From Stagnihabitans lacustris (lineage in GTDB: Bacteria > Pseudomonadota > Alphaproteobacteria > Rhodobacterales > Rhodobacteraceae): a stretch of 64,000 nucleotides of DNA. This document shows positions 9,432-20,634 of this stretch, in pieces. The notes beneath the pieces are model-generated. The model saw only the letters and a program-made list of their open reading frames with translations, ran no database searches and was not told where the DNA came from. The position numbers and the translations under genes were made by a program. Positions within the stretch are counted from its first letter, which is position 1. The number at the start of each line of letters is the position of its first letter. Location: positions 456,813 through 520,812 of the forward strand of contig NZ_JAPDGS010000003.1 of NCBI RefSeq assembly GCF_025950525.1, read 5' to 3'.

Positions 9432-10222
9432 AGCCCGCGTTGTCTGGCAGCCAAGGCGCCCGGGCTGGCCACGGACTGCAAGCCTGGCGTGGGCTGATCA
9501 GAACGCCTGGATCGACCAAGGCTTGGGCCCGGCTCGCGCTGCCGCGTCGGATGGGCTGTTTGCCGGTGCGCTGATGGACCTCGGCGCTGCTTTCCACGGC
9601 CGCAATTTCGATGCGCCACGGCGAGGCGCCCCCTTTTGCAAGCCAGCATGCGGCAGGCTGCCTTGATCTCGGAACCCGTCGGTCAGGCGGGAAGGACTGC
9701 ATTTGCGCCCCCTGTTCGGCCCCCCGCGCTTTGCTGTTGGGGAAAAAGGCGCCAGAGGTCGCTGGTCAACTGCTTTTGAATGTTGATGGTGTCATTCGGT
9801 GTCCAGATGTTCAGGAATGCGTCCTGCGCTTGGAGATTGCCGGACCTTACGCCAATATCGCTGCCCGATCCTCATCCGATATTGCCCGCATCAGGCGAAA
9901 GATCGCGCCCAGACCTTTGGGCAGCGTGCAGCCCTTCGGGTGCCAGGCCGAGCGCATCAGGCGGTTTATGCGCCGCCTCTGCCAAAGTCAGATGCGCCGC
10001 CCCGACTTCGAAATCACCTGGATGTCTTGAGAAACAGGGGGCACTTCATGGCTGCGTCCACCCCCAAATGGCAGGAAACACCCCGGCCCCTCGACGGCTC
10101 TTTGCCGTGGGAAGCCTGTTCAGGCAAACGCCCCGGCCGCGCCCAAATGGACCGGCTCACCAGCATCACCAAGGGCGCGTGCTGCAAAGCAGGGGCCCTG
10201 GTCGTTTCGTGCGGCTTGATGG
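9432..10222. other. 791-base stretch with no confidently assignable gene
   Basis: Several short frames overlap here on both strands. The best + frame ends at 10030 and includes VAGQLLLNVDGVIRC and RIRRFMRRLCQSQMRR. A short - frame includes GLGAIFRLMRAISDEDRAA. Neither has a clear ribosome site or recognisable family, and they overlap each other, so I call neither. It may hold decayed genes between the 3' ends of the DUF262 gene and the DarT-like gene, which converge on it. Confidence 0.35.
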
Positions 10223-11542
10223 TCAGCGTTGTGCGGGGCCGAACAGGCCGCTGTTGGGGCCGCAGGCAAAGGCCTCTCGGGCGGCCAGAAGCGATTGGTG
10301 GGCGCGCAGGGCCTCGGGGGTCTCGAAGGCCAGGGTCTCGATCAGGTCGGGGGGGATTCGGCCAGCCACAAGAACCTGGGCGCGCAGGTCGGTCGGGTCG
10401 CATTGGGTCAAGTGGGTGGGCCGGTCCGGGCCGGCAAACAGCGCCTGCAACGCCTCGGGATCGGGGCTGGCGGGGTGGCCCGGGTTCGCAAAGAGACAGT
10501 CTTCGGTCCAAAGGATGTGGCGCGCGAGGATCAGCACCACCCAAGGCTCTCCGGGCGTCTGGCTGCGGGCCAGGCGGAAGGCGCAGTCGTCGGGAAAGGT
10601 GATCGAGGTCGCGATCCGCTCGCCCGCCTCGGGCAATATCCCGTCGCGCAAGATCGCGGGCAGGTTGCGGACCGGGGTCACGTGAGCCAGATGCGGGATC
10701 ACGCGGGCAATCGCGATCCGTCGCAGCGCAGCGGCGCGCGTCAGGTCGGCTGGGGGGCGCTGCGTGGCAGGGCGGGTCAGGATCGGATTGGGCGCGATTT
10801 CGATCCGGCGTTGGATGATACGGATGGCCGGCGCGGGCTTGGCGATGCCCAGAAAGCCGCGCGTGCGGTCGGTTTCCTGCTCCAGCCAGATCAAAAAGCC
10901 GGTGCCGCAGATTTTCAGCAGGCCGGTCATCAAGAGATGGTCGCGATCCAGACGCGCGCGGATTTCCGTCAGCGCGTTCAGATGGTTGCGCAGCCAGTCT
11001 TGCGCCCAGACCCGGTCGGCAGGCCATGTCAGCCGCGCAGGCCCCGGCGGCAACAGCGTCGCTTGGGCGGCCTCGGCGCCGCGCACCCATTCGGCCTTGA
11101 GCCGCTCCAGCATGGCGCGCAGGTCGGGCCCGTCCTTTTCGCTTTGCAGCCGGGCGCCAGCCTCGGCCATGGCCAGATGCGCCCGCAGCGCCGCGCGTTG
11201 CGGGGCAAATTGCGCCTCGAAGGCGGCACGGCTGCGGTCGGGCTCGGGCGCACCACCGCGGTCAGGATGCGGCAACCCGGTCACAGAGAGGTCGCGCAGG
11301 GCACCCGCGCCCGAGGGCGTCGCGGTTTGCGCCGCGATATGCGGCCAGACTACAGGTTTTGCATCCTGCAAGAGAATCAGCAGGATCGTGCCCAGTTGGA
11401 TCACCTGCACCTCGGGCGGGGCGGTCAGCACCGACCAAAGCGCCCAGGCGCCAGCAAGACCCGAAAGCGCAAGCGGAGAACTCCGGCGCGCCGCCGTCAG
11501 GGTCAGAAGGATGAAAAGCTGCCAAGCCGCGACCAGTTCCAT
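10223..11542 (-). CDS. Membrane-anchored DarT-like (DUF4433) ADP-ribosyltransferase-fold protein with altered catalytic residue
   Basis: A 439-residue fusion. Residues 1-60 are hydrophobic (MELVAAWQLFILLTLTAAR). Residues 60-280 are helical and match the 6607-7356 protein. From about 284 a DarT-type domain is recognisable: IPHLAHVTPVRNLPAILRDG, SITFPDDCAF, WVVLILARHILWTEDCLF, then DPTDLRAQVLVAGRIPPDLI. DarT toxins ADP-ribosylate thymidine in single-stranded DNA, and in that last motif the family normally reads QAEVLV with a catalytic Glu. Here the residue is Gln389 (codon 10376-10378), so transfer activity may be lost or changed. No DarG macrodomain antitoxin is seen nearby, which fits. ATG 11542 is preferred over TTG 11572 by comparison with the paralogue. 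The family call is by eye, fairly sure for the fold and unsure for function. Confidence 0.75.
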   Translation of the reverse strand: MELVAAWQLFILLTLTAARRSSPLALSGLAGAWALWSVLTAPPEVQVIQLGTILLILLQDAKPVVWPHIAAQTATPSGAGALRDLSVTGLPHPDRGGAPEPDRSRAAFEAQFAPQRAALRAHLAMAEAGARLQSEKDGPDLRAMLERLKAEWVRGAEAAQATLLPPGPARLTWPADRVWAQDWLRNHLNALTEIRARLDRDHLLMTGLLKICGTGFLIWLEQETDRTRGFLGIAKPAPAIRIIQRRIEIAPNPILTRPATQRPPADLTRAAALRRIAIARVIPHLAHVTPVRNLPAILRDGILPEAGERIATSITFPDDCAFRLARSQTPGEPWVVLILARHILWTEDCLFANPGHPASPDPEALQALFAGPDRPTHLTQCDPTDLRAQVLVAGRIPPDLIETLAFETPEALRAHQSLLAAREAFACGPNSGLFGPAQR

Positions 11543-11630
11543 GGCGTCTTTCTCTGCAGGGTTATTCTGCAAATTCTGGCAGGGAACTTGGTCAAAATTC
11601 GGGCAAAGCGGCAGCGATTTTCAAGCAGGC

Positions 11631-13625
11631 CTAGCCGCCTGCCCGTCGTTTGCGCCGCGCGGGCCGGTCCTCGGCGTCGTCGGGCCGGTCGGGGCGCAGC
11701 AGGCGGGACACTTTGCCCTCTGCCACCCAAAGCCGCAACGCGCCCGCCGCCACCGGCCTTGGCCGCTTTTCCACCCGTTTCAACCTGATCGCCGCCGCCA
11801 GCAGCAAGAGCCCGACGCTAAGCCCCAGCCAGCCGGGGGCCGCGGCATAACGTGGCTCCCACCGGGGGGCGAAGGCCGCCTTGAACTGGAACAGCCCGCG
11901 CGCCTTGGCGCTGAGCGGGCGCAGGCGCCGCCCCAGCGCGCCCTTGACGCCGAACCCTTCGCAGGGAACGGCGGCGAGGCTGAGGCGCGCGGCACCGGCC
12001 CGGCGCGCGGCCTCGATCGCGGTCTGGACGATCAGGTAAAGCGTGCCATCGGGCGTGTCCTGGCCAAAGCGGATCAGGTCCAACACCCAATCTTCGGCGG
12101 TGACGTGGAACGTCGCAAAGGCCAAAAGCCGCCCTTGGGTGTCATGGGCCAGGAAAACCCTTTGCCCGGCCACATATTCCGCGCCCCAGCGCCCCGTCGT
12201 CAGCCCGCGTTCGCCGCCGTGTCGGCGCGCCCAATCCTCGGCCACCCCCTGCATCTCGTCCAGCGGTAGGGCGCCGCCGTCGCGCACCACGACCCCCGCC
12301 TTGACCGCATGACGCAGCTTCCGCCGCAGGCTGGCGTGGCGCGGCCCCTCGGTCGAATGGGACTTGGGGTCGATCACCGCCTCCAGGGCGATGCGCAACA
12401 GGGCAAAGCGCCGCCGCCGCGCCTCGGTCGCCTGGCGCGGCCCGATCTTGTAGAACAGCGGCACCCGCCCCTCAGCACGGCAGAGGTCCAAAGCTGGGTC
12501 CAGACTGCGCCGATGCCAGCCCTTGGGGGCAGAAGGCTCCCCCACCAGGACCCGCGCGCGGCCCAGCACGGTCATGGCCCAGACCTGGCCGCGGTCGTCG
12601 CGCCGCAAGTCCAGATCGCCTTGACGCGCCAAAAGCACCTCGGCCCGGTCATGGCTGGCCAGCAGGGCCTGGGGGGCCACGGGCTCCATCGGGAGGGGGA
12701 TCGGCGGCCGCAAGAGGCGATGGCCGACGATAATCCACAGGCCCGACAAAAGCGCGGGCACCACATAGGCCACGCCGCGAAAGGCCAAAAGGCCGGCCAC
12801 CAGCGCCGCAGGGGCGATATCGGGCATCTGAAGCAGAACCAGCGCCTCGAAGGGGCCGGTGCCGGCGGGACTGCCCGACATCAGCCCGAAGGTCAGCGCC
12901 AGGGTGAAAGAGACCACGACCGAGACCCAGTCCATCCCATGCCCCGGCGGCAACAGGACCCAAAAGGCAAAGGACAGGCCCATCAGGTCCAGCCCGACCC
13001 AGAACAGCAGCGCCAGCATCGCCGCCGCCCGCGGCAATTCGATCCCGCGCCAGCCGATATCGCCCCAAAGGCTGCGCGCGGCAATGGCGCCCAGCACGCC
13101 CGCCGCTGCCAGCCCGGCCAAGGCCGACCCGTTCAGCCCCAGAAAGACCAGCGCCAACATGGCCGCGCCGCTGAAGAACCCGACCGTCGTCGCCGCCGAG
13201 ACCATGAAACTTTGTCGCAGCCCCAGTTCGGGCAAAAGTCGCGCGCGGATCATCGCGCCGACCACCGGGCCAAAGCCCACGCATTGCGAGACCCCTGCCG
13301 TCGCCATGGCCGCTGTCATCAGGTGGCGCCGGTCCAACGCGATGCCGAAATGGCGCAGAATCACCCGCTCTTGCCGGCCAACTGCCAGAAAAGCCACGAA
13401 AACCGCCGCGATGCCGAAAGCCCATTGCACCGGCCGCACCGCCGCAAAGCTTTGCGCGATGGCATCGGCATCAAAGGGCCCGAGCCGCGTGGCCAGGAAC
13501 CACAGGCACAGTGCCACGGTCGCCAAAGTGGCGCCAAGCCGCAGCGCCAGATGCCACAGCCTTGGGGCCGGATCGGGGGAATGGGGGCGCAGGGGGTGAC
13601 TCCTTCTTTGTGCCCATGCCATCAT
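11631..13625 (-). CDS. MprF-like bifunctional aminoacyl-phosphatidylglycerol synthase/flippase
   Basis: A 664-residue integral membrane protein. The N-terminal ~350 residues contain many hydrophobic helices in the UPF0104 (flippase) pattern, including SGSPAGTGPFEALVL. The C-terminal ~300 residues form a DUF2156 GNAT-fold domain (KGWHRRSLDPALDLCRAEGR, LRRKLRHAVKAGV, RHGGERGLTTGRW, DLIRFGQDTPDGTLY). This is the MprF/LpiA architecture, which adds lysine or alanine from aminoacyl-tRNA to phosphatidylglycerol and flips the product, reducing anionic charge and cationic peptide sensitivity. A short hydrophobic segment follows the GNAT domain near the end. Start: ATG ATG at 13623-13625 and 13620-13622, without a strong ribosome site; longer upstream readings run antisense to the monooxygenase gene. 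Which amino acid is used cannot be told. Confidence 0.85.
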   Translation of the reverse strand: MMAWAQRRSHPLRPHSPDPAPRLWHLALRLGATLATVALCLWFLATRLGPFDADAIAQSFAAVRPVQWAFGIAAVFVAFLAVGRQERVILRHFGIALDRRHLMTAAMATAGVSQCVGFGPVVGAMIRARLLPELGLRQSFMVSAATTVGFFSGAAMLALVFLGLNGSALAGLAAAGVLGAIAARSLWGDIGWRGIELPRAAAMLALLFWVGLDLMGLSFAFWVLLPPGHGMDWVSVVVSFTLALTFGLMSGSPAGTGPFEALVLLQMPDIAPAALVAGLLAFRGVAYVVPALLSGLWIIVGHRLLRPPIPLPMEPVAPQALLASHDRAEVLLARQGDLDLRRDDRGQVWAMTVLGRARVLVGEPSAPKGWHRRSLDPALDLCRAEGRVPLFYKIGPRQATEARRRRFALLRIALEAVIDPKSHSTEGPRHASLRRKLRHAVKAGVVVRDGGALPLDEMQGVAEDWARRHGGERGLTTGRWGAEYVAGQRVFLAHDTQGRLLAFATFHVTAEDWVLDLIRFGQDTPDGTLYLIVQTAIEAARRAGAARLSLAAVPCEGFGVKGALGRRLRPLSAKARGLFQFKAAFAPRWEPRYAAAPGWLGLSVGLLLLAAAIRLKRVEKRPRPVAAGALRLWVAEGKVSRLLRPDRPDDAEDRPARRKRRAGG

Positions 13626-13787
13626 GGTTTTGCTAAGATTTCGAAAAGATTTGCCCCCGGATCGCCGTTGGATTGCCCCCGGATTGCCCCCGGGCCCCGC
13701 TTTGCGCATCCCTGCAGGGGGCCTCTGCGCCCCTGCATCTTTCCCCGCGCCAATTTTGCCGCCATATCTGCACCAAAGGAGAACATG

Positions 13788-14816
13788 ATGGTCGAACTTG
13801 GCGTTGATACTTTCGGGGATATCTCTCGGGATCAGACGGGGGCCCTGAAACCCGCCCATCAGGTCTTGCGCGACGTGGTCGAAGAGGCCGTGGTCGCCGA
13901 TCAATCCGGCATTGATTTCATAGGCTTGGGCGAACATCACCGCACCGACTTCGCCATTTCTGCCCCCGAGATCGTCTTGGCCGCCATCGCCGGTCGCACC
14001 GCGCGCATCCGGCTGGGGACCGCAGTCACCGTCCTGTCGACCGACGACCCGGTCCGCGCCTTTCAGCGTTTTTCGACGCTGGATGCCGTTTCGAACGGTC
14101 GCGCCGAGGCCATCGTGGGCCGCGGCTCCTTTACCGAAAGCTATCCTTTGTTCGGGTTCGAACTGGAGGACTACGACCAGCTGTTCGAAGAGCGCCTCGA
14201 CCTTTTCGCCAAGCTTGTGCGGCAAGAGGAAGTCACCTGGGAGGGTCAGACCCGCAGCGGTCTGACCCAGGCGCGCGTCCAGCCGCCCCTGGGTCCCAAG
14301 GGGATGCCGGTCTGGGTCGGTGTCGGCGGTTCTCCGGAATCGGTGGTGCGCGTGGTGCGCCATGACCTGCAGCTGATGTTGGCGATCATCGGCGGCGACC
14401 CGCGCCGCTTTGCCCCCTATGTCGACCTTTACAACCGCGCCTGCGTGCAGCTGAACCGCGAAAAGCGCCCGGTGGGGGTCCATTCCCCCGGTTTCGTTGC
14501 CGCAACTGACGAGGCCGCGCGTGAGCTTGCCTGGCCCGCCTATCAAGAGATGTTCGGCCGTCTTGGACGCGAGCGCGGCTGGCCGCCCACGACGAAAGCG
14601 CGCTTCATCGACGAGGTCGAGAACGGCTCTTTGTATATCGGCGCGCCAGAAACCGTGGCGCAAAAGATCGCCGCGACCGTCCGGGACCTGGGGTTGCAGC
14701 GTTTCGACATGAAATACACGACGGGGCCGATCCCGCATGGCGCCCTGGTGGATTGCTTGGCGCTTTATGGGGAAAAGGTGATCCCGCGCGTGCGCGAGAT
14801 TCTGGGTCAGGCGTAA
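13788..14816 (+). CDS. Luciferase-like (LLM class) flavin-dependent monooxygenase
   Basis: A 342-residue TIM-barrel flavoprotein of the bacterial luciferase family. Seen: IGLGEHHRTDFAISAPEIVLAA near residues 43-64 and IRLGTAVTVLSTDDPVR, the usual FMN/substrate strand motifs, then GRGSFTESYPLFG and VWVGVGGSPESVVRV. It probably uses FMNH2 or F420 with O2 or another oxidant; the substrate is unknown. AAAGGAG at 13775-13781 serves two consecutive ATGs (13785 and 13788). The second has the better 6-base spacing and gives MVELGVDTFG, typical of the family. It diverges from the MprF-like gene and ends before a hairpin. Confidence 0.9.
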   Translation: MVELGVDTFGDISRDQTGALKPAHQVLRDVVEEAVVADQSGIDFIGLGEHHRTDFAISAPEIVLAAIAGRTARIRLGTAVTVLSTDDPVRAFQRFSTLDAVSNGRAEAIVGRGSFTESYPLFGFELEDYDQLFEERLDLFAKLVRQEEVTWEGQTRSGLTQARVQPPLGPKGMPVWVGVGGSPESVVRVVRHDLQLMLAIIGGDPRRFAPYVDLYNRACVQLNREKRPVGVHSPGFVAATDEAARELAWPAYQEMFGRLGRERGWPPTTKARFIDEVENGSLYIGAPETVAQKIAATVRDLGLQRFDMKYTTGPIPHGALVDCLALYGEKVIPRVREILGQA

Positions 14817-14852
14817 GAGCCTTCGGCAAGGCCCGAGAGCCTTCGGCAAGGC
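14816..14852 (+). repeat. 17-bp direct repeat, two copies 20 bases apart
   Basis: agagccttcggcaaggc occurs at 14816-14832 and again at 14836-14852, directly after the monooxygenase stop. The second copy forms the left arm of the hairpin at 14839-14868, so the duplication may have doubled half of a terminator. Confidence 0.8.
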
Positions 14853-14868
14853 TGACCCTTGCCGAGGC
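14839..14868 (+). terminator. Hairpin after flavin monooxygenase gene
   Basis: gccttcggcaagg (14839-14851) pairs with ccttgccgaggc (14857-14868) apart from one bulged base, with a 5-base loop. It lacks a strong T-run (tgccaaaatt follows), so termination strength is uncertain. Confidence 0.5.
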
Positions 14869-14916
14869 CTTGCCAAAATTCTTCGCTTTGTTGGACCAGC
14901 GGAAAGGTTCTGTTAA

Positions 14917-17090
<2,174 letters not shown>

Positions 17091-17099
17091 GGTGTCCCA

Positions 17100-20060
17100 G
17101 TGTCCGCCCATCTGCATCAATATGATCTTCACGCCCCGGTTCTGCCAAAGCCCGCGACCCCGCGCCTGAAGGCCGAAGAGGTGACGGGCTGGACCACGCT
17201 GCAAAACCTGCTGCTGACCGACTACCCCGTCTCGACCGAGCCGGATTTGTTCTATCATTCCCGCCACTTGCGCCAGGTTGGTGCCTCGTCGTCGGGCCTG
17301 CGGATCATGGGGGGCGGCGCGGTCCGGCTGGATGGGGCGATGAACCTTCTGGCGCTGGGCGCGCTGGCCCGGGCCTGCCGGCTGGGGCGGCTGGCGCTGG
17401 CACTGCATGGCGCGGGGCGGTTTGAAGTGACCCTGCACCAGGCCTTTTCGAACCGCAGCGCAGAGCGGCTTTTGACCGATGTCGTGACGCTGGAACCGGG
17501 GCGCGAAACGGTGATCGAGATCGACCCCGACCACCTGATCCTGCGCGACGGGCTTTTGTGGGTCGAGCTGTCGACCTTGGGCCTTCCCGCCGAAGAGGCC
17601 GTGCTTTTTGGCGGCCGCTTCCTGACCGATCTGCGGGGCGAGACGGGGTTTTCGCTGGCAATCTTGCGGATGACGGCGGGGACGGACCGGCTTGCCGGCT
17701 TGTTGACCGCATGGGCCACGGCGCGGGCGCACAAGACCACAGTCCTGACCGCCGAGATCGACCCCGACCGGGCCGAGGGGCATGATGCGGTGTTATCCGA
17801 CCTTTTGGCCCGCGCGCACGGCCATTCCCACGCGCTGATCCTCGAACATGACACGCTGATTTCGGCCGAATTCCTCGACCGCGCGGCCTCTGCTTTGGCG
17901 CTGCAATCGGCGCCTTTGCTGCTGGCAGGCGCGCGGCTTGATCCTGCGGAGGCCACCACCCTGGCCGATCTGGGGCTGACCGACGGTCTGCGCGGTCTGA
18001 CCCCCATTGCGGCGCTGACCGATCTGCACGGGCTGGCGGGCTGCCTTTCCGCGGCCGAGGCCGCGCTTCACGCCGCCTCCGAAGGGCGCCTGGTCCCCCA
18101 TGCGGCCGCCCTCGGCCTGCCCTTGTCGGCGCTGGACGGGATCGACTGCCCCGTCACTGTGGCCCGCGCCGGGGCCGAGCCTGTTTTGCGCATCGCAGCC
18201 GGCCAATTGCGGGCGCAACCCTTGCCCGGGCTGATCCTGCGCAAAGAACATTCGGGCAACCCGTCCAAGGGCTTGACTGCGCTGCAAAATACCATCTTGC
18301 CCGAACGCGGGCTTTGCACGGAACAGCGGCTGTATTTCAACCTCAAAGGCGCCGTCACCCATGACGATGTCGCCGATGCTGTGGTGCTGGACGCCGGCGC
18401 CAAGGTCTTTTTCGACACGTTCTTCAACAGCCTCTCCATCGGAAAATGGCATGCCGCCTGCGCCTTGGAGGGGCTCTGGCTTGGCCTGCGCGGTCGAGGG
18501 CGGGTCGAGGTCAAGGTCTATCACGCCATCCCCGACCGGTCTTGGGAGTGTCTGGCGACCCGCATCGCCAATCTCTCGCCCACCGCGGACCTGTTGATCG
18601 ACCTGTCGCACTACCCCGAGGTCGCCACCGATGGCGTCATCTATTACGAGGTCCAGGCCCTGTCGCCGACCACGCTGACCGCTGGTCGCTTCATGACCGC
18701 GGCGCGGCCGGATCTGGACCGGCGGCTGATGCTGTCGATCACCACTTTTCGGCGTGAGGCGCAGGTGGAAAACACCGCTCGCCGCCTGGCCCGCTATCTG
18801 GACGGTTGCGATTTTGCGTCCCAGATCCATGCGTTGATCGTCGATAACGGGCATACGGCGGAGGTCCCGAACCACCCGCGTATCCGCATGATCCGCAACG
18901 AAAATCTTGGCGGCGCCGGGGGCTTTACCCGCGGCCTGATCGAGGGTGAGGCGCAGGGCTTCTCCCATGTGCTTTTCATGGATGACGACGCCTCGATCCC
19001 GATGGAGGCGCTGCACCGCACCTATGCTTTCCTCGCGTTGGCCCGCGATCCGCGCGCCGCGGTGGCGGGCGCCATGATCACCACGACCGCGCGCTGGCGC
19101 ATGGCCGAAAACGCCGCCGTCTTTGACCGCGGATGCCGGCCACTGCATGCCGGAACCGACCTGCGCGAGCGCGATCCGGTCTTCCAGATGGAGTGGCAAA
19201 GCGCCCGCACCACCCCCGACAAGACCTATGCCGGCTGGTGGTTTTTCGCCTTCCCGGTGGCCCAGGTGAAGCACTATCCCTTCCCCTTCTTCGTGCGGGG
19301 CGACGACGTCAACTTCTCTTTGTCCAATGATTTCGCCATCACGACGCTGAACGGGGTCGTCACCTTTGGCGAGGATTTCACCGAGAAAGAGACGCCCTTG
19401 AACTGGTATCTCGACCTGCGCAGCCACATGGTCCATCACCTGTCGCTGGACCGGATGGAGGTCGGGCGGCTGGGCCTGATCAAGATGGCGCTGTCGTTCT
19501 TTAAGCGTAACATCGCGAAATTCCAGTATGAATCGCTAGAGGCCGTCTATCTTGCCTGGGAAGACGTGCTCAAAGGGCCCGATGTCTTTGCCCAAGGCGC
19601 CGATGCCGCGGGGCCAAGGGCCGCGATCAAGGCCCTGGTCCGGCAAGAGGCCTTCAAGCCGCTATCGCAGATCGACACGGTGCCGCGCAAAGGGCTCTTC
19701 GACCCTTTCCGCCGCTTTCGCCGGCTTCTCGGCTTCGCCACGCTGAACGGGCATTTCCTGCCCTTTGCGCATCGGCTTTGCGCCCATCGCATCATCCCCG
19801 CGGCCGAGCGTGGCAATCTCGGCGCCGTCTGGGGGGCGACGCAGCTGACCTTCCTGAACATCGCGGGCGACAAGGGCTATACGACGCGGAAATCGACGGC
19901 CAAGGGGCTCTGGGCGCTGACCCGTTTTGTCACCCTCAGCCTGCGGACGGCCTGGGCCTATGACGACTTGCGCAAAGCCTATCATCAGGGCCATGAGACG
20001 ATCTGTCGCCGGGCCTGGTGGCGGCCGAAACTGGGTCTCGACCCCGACCGCCAACCCTGA
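17100..20060 (+). CDS. GlfT2-like galactofuranosyltransferase with duplicated N-terminal half
   Basis: A 986-residue protein starting at GTG 17100. The C-terminal part (from about residue 390) reads like GlfT2: a beta-sandwich domain, then a GT2 domain with NENLGGAGGFTRGL, FMDDDASIP near 626 (metal site), WWFFAFP, FFVRGDDVNFSL and a long helical tail (LRSHMVHHLSL). The first ~330 residues look like a second, decayed copy: GWTTLQNLLL near 30 matches GLTALQNTIL near 391, GGRFLTDL matches AGRFMTAA, and a GT-like stretch has EHD near 248 instead of DDD. This suggests one catalytic half plus one binding or scaffolding half. It should extend a galactan chain using the UDP-galactofuranose made by the operon's mutase. 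Confidence 0.88.
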   Translation: MSAHLHQYDLHAPVLPKPATPRLKAEEVTGWTTLQNLLLTDYPVSTEPDLFYHSRHLRQVGASSSGLRIMGGGAVRLDGAMNLLALGALARACRLGRLALALHGAGRFEVTLHQAFSNRSAERLLTDVVTLEPGRETVIEIDPDHLILRDGLLWVELSTLGLPAEEAVLFGGRFLTDLRGETGFSLAILRMTAGTDRLAGLLTAWATARAHKTTVLTAEIDPDRAEGHDAVLSDLLARAHGHSHALILEHDTLISAEFLDRAASALALQSAPLLLAGARLDPAEATTLADLGLTDGLRGLTPIAALTDLHGLAGCLSAAEAALHAASEGRLVPHAAALGLPLSALDGIDCPVTVARAGAEPVLRIAAGQLRAQPLPGLILRKEHSGNPSKGLTALQNTILPERGLCTEQRLYFNLKGAVTHDDVADAVVLDAGAKVFFDTFFNSLSIGKWHAACALEGLWLGLRGRGRVEVKVYHAIPDRSWECLATRIANLSPTADLLIDLSHYPEVATDGVIYYEVQALSPTTLTAGRFMTAARPDLDRRLMLSITTFRREAQVENTARRLARYLDGCDFASQIHALIVDNGHTAEVPNHPRIRMIRNENLGGAGGFTRGLIEGEAQGFSHVLFMDDDASIPMEALHRTYAFLALARDPRAAVAGAMITTTARWRMAENAAVFDRGCRPLHAGTDLRERDPVFQMEWQSARTTPDKTYAGWWFFAFPVAQVKHYPFPFFVRGDDVNFSLSNDFAITTLNGVVTFGEDFTEKETPLNWYLDLRSHMVHHLSLDRMEVGRLGLIKMALSFFKRNIAKFQYESLEAVYLAWEDVLKGPDVFAQGADAAGPRAAIKALVRQEAFKPLSQIDTVPRKGLFDPFRRFRRLLGFATLNGHFLPFAHRLCAHRIIPAAERGNLGAVWGATQLTFLNIAGDKGYTTRKSTAKGLWALTRFVTLSLRTAWAYDDLRKAYHQGHETICRRAWWRPKLGLDPDRQP

Positions 20061-20133
20061 CCGCACCCATCCAAGCAAAACCCCGAAGGCGGGACATGAT
20101 CTTGCGATGCAGGCGCTCCGCCGGGGTGGCGGT

Positions 20134-20634
20134 TCAGGTCAGATGCGGGCGGAAGGCGGCCACGACCGCCTCGTAAACCGCGCGTTTAAAGGGCACGATT
20201 TCGGCCAGCATTGCATCGGCGTGCATCCATTGCCACTGCGCAAACTCTTGGTGCGGCTGGACGATCTGGACCTGATCGTCCGTCCCCAGAAACCGCATCA
20301 GGAACCATTTCTGCTTTTGCCCCCGATACTTGCCGCCCCAGACCTTGCCCAAAAGCTCGGGCGGCAGGTCATAGGTCAACCAGTCCTCGGTCTTGCCCAG
20401 CACCTCGACCAGATCGGCCGAAACCCCGGTCTCTTCGGTCAGCTCGCGCAAGGCGGCCTCGCGCGGCTTTTCGCCCGCGTCGATCCCGCCTTGCGGCATC
20501 TGCCAGGCCGCGGCCCCGCCCTTGGCCTGGCCGCCGTCCAGCCTTTGCCCCACGAAGACCAACCCCGCAGGGTTGATCAACATGACGCCGACGCAGGGCC
20601 GATAGGGCAGGTCGCTTACGGTATCACCGCTCAC
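20134..20634 (-). CDS. rppH: RNA pyrophosphohydrolase (Nudix)
   Basis: A 166-residue Nudix hydrolase that converts 5'-triphosphate or diphosphate RNA ends to monophosphate, starting mRNA decay. The Nudix box is complete: [22 protein letters not shown] near residues 50-71, preceded by [21 protein letters not shown] is the typical RppH/IalA substrate-binding strand. It starts with GTG (20632-20634), which overlaps the stop of ctpA as GTGA, so it is the last gene of that operon. It converges with the GlfT2-like gene. Confidence 0.93.
   Translation of the reverse strand: MSGDTVSDLPYRPCVGVMLINPAGLVFVGQRLDGGQAKGGAAAWQMPQGGIDAGEKPREAALRELTEETGVSADLVEVLGKTEDWLTYDLPPELLGKVWGGKYRGQKQKWFLMRFLGTDDQVQIVQPHQEFAQWQWMHADAMLAEIVPFKRAVYEAVVAAFRPHLT

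Noticed and set aside
10223..11542. Active DarTG toxin-antitoxin pair
   Set aside because: No macrodomain DarG gene is adjacent and the catalytic Glu appears replaced.
10229..11788. A 519-codon open frame on the + strand
   Set aside because: Shadow of the DarT-like gene, with no motif of its own.
13626..14876. N-terminal extension of the MprF-like gene by ~400 codons
   Set aside because: It runs antisense through the flavin monooxygenase gene; the membrane-protein pattern begins at 13625.
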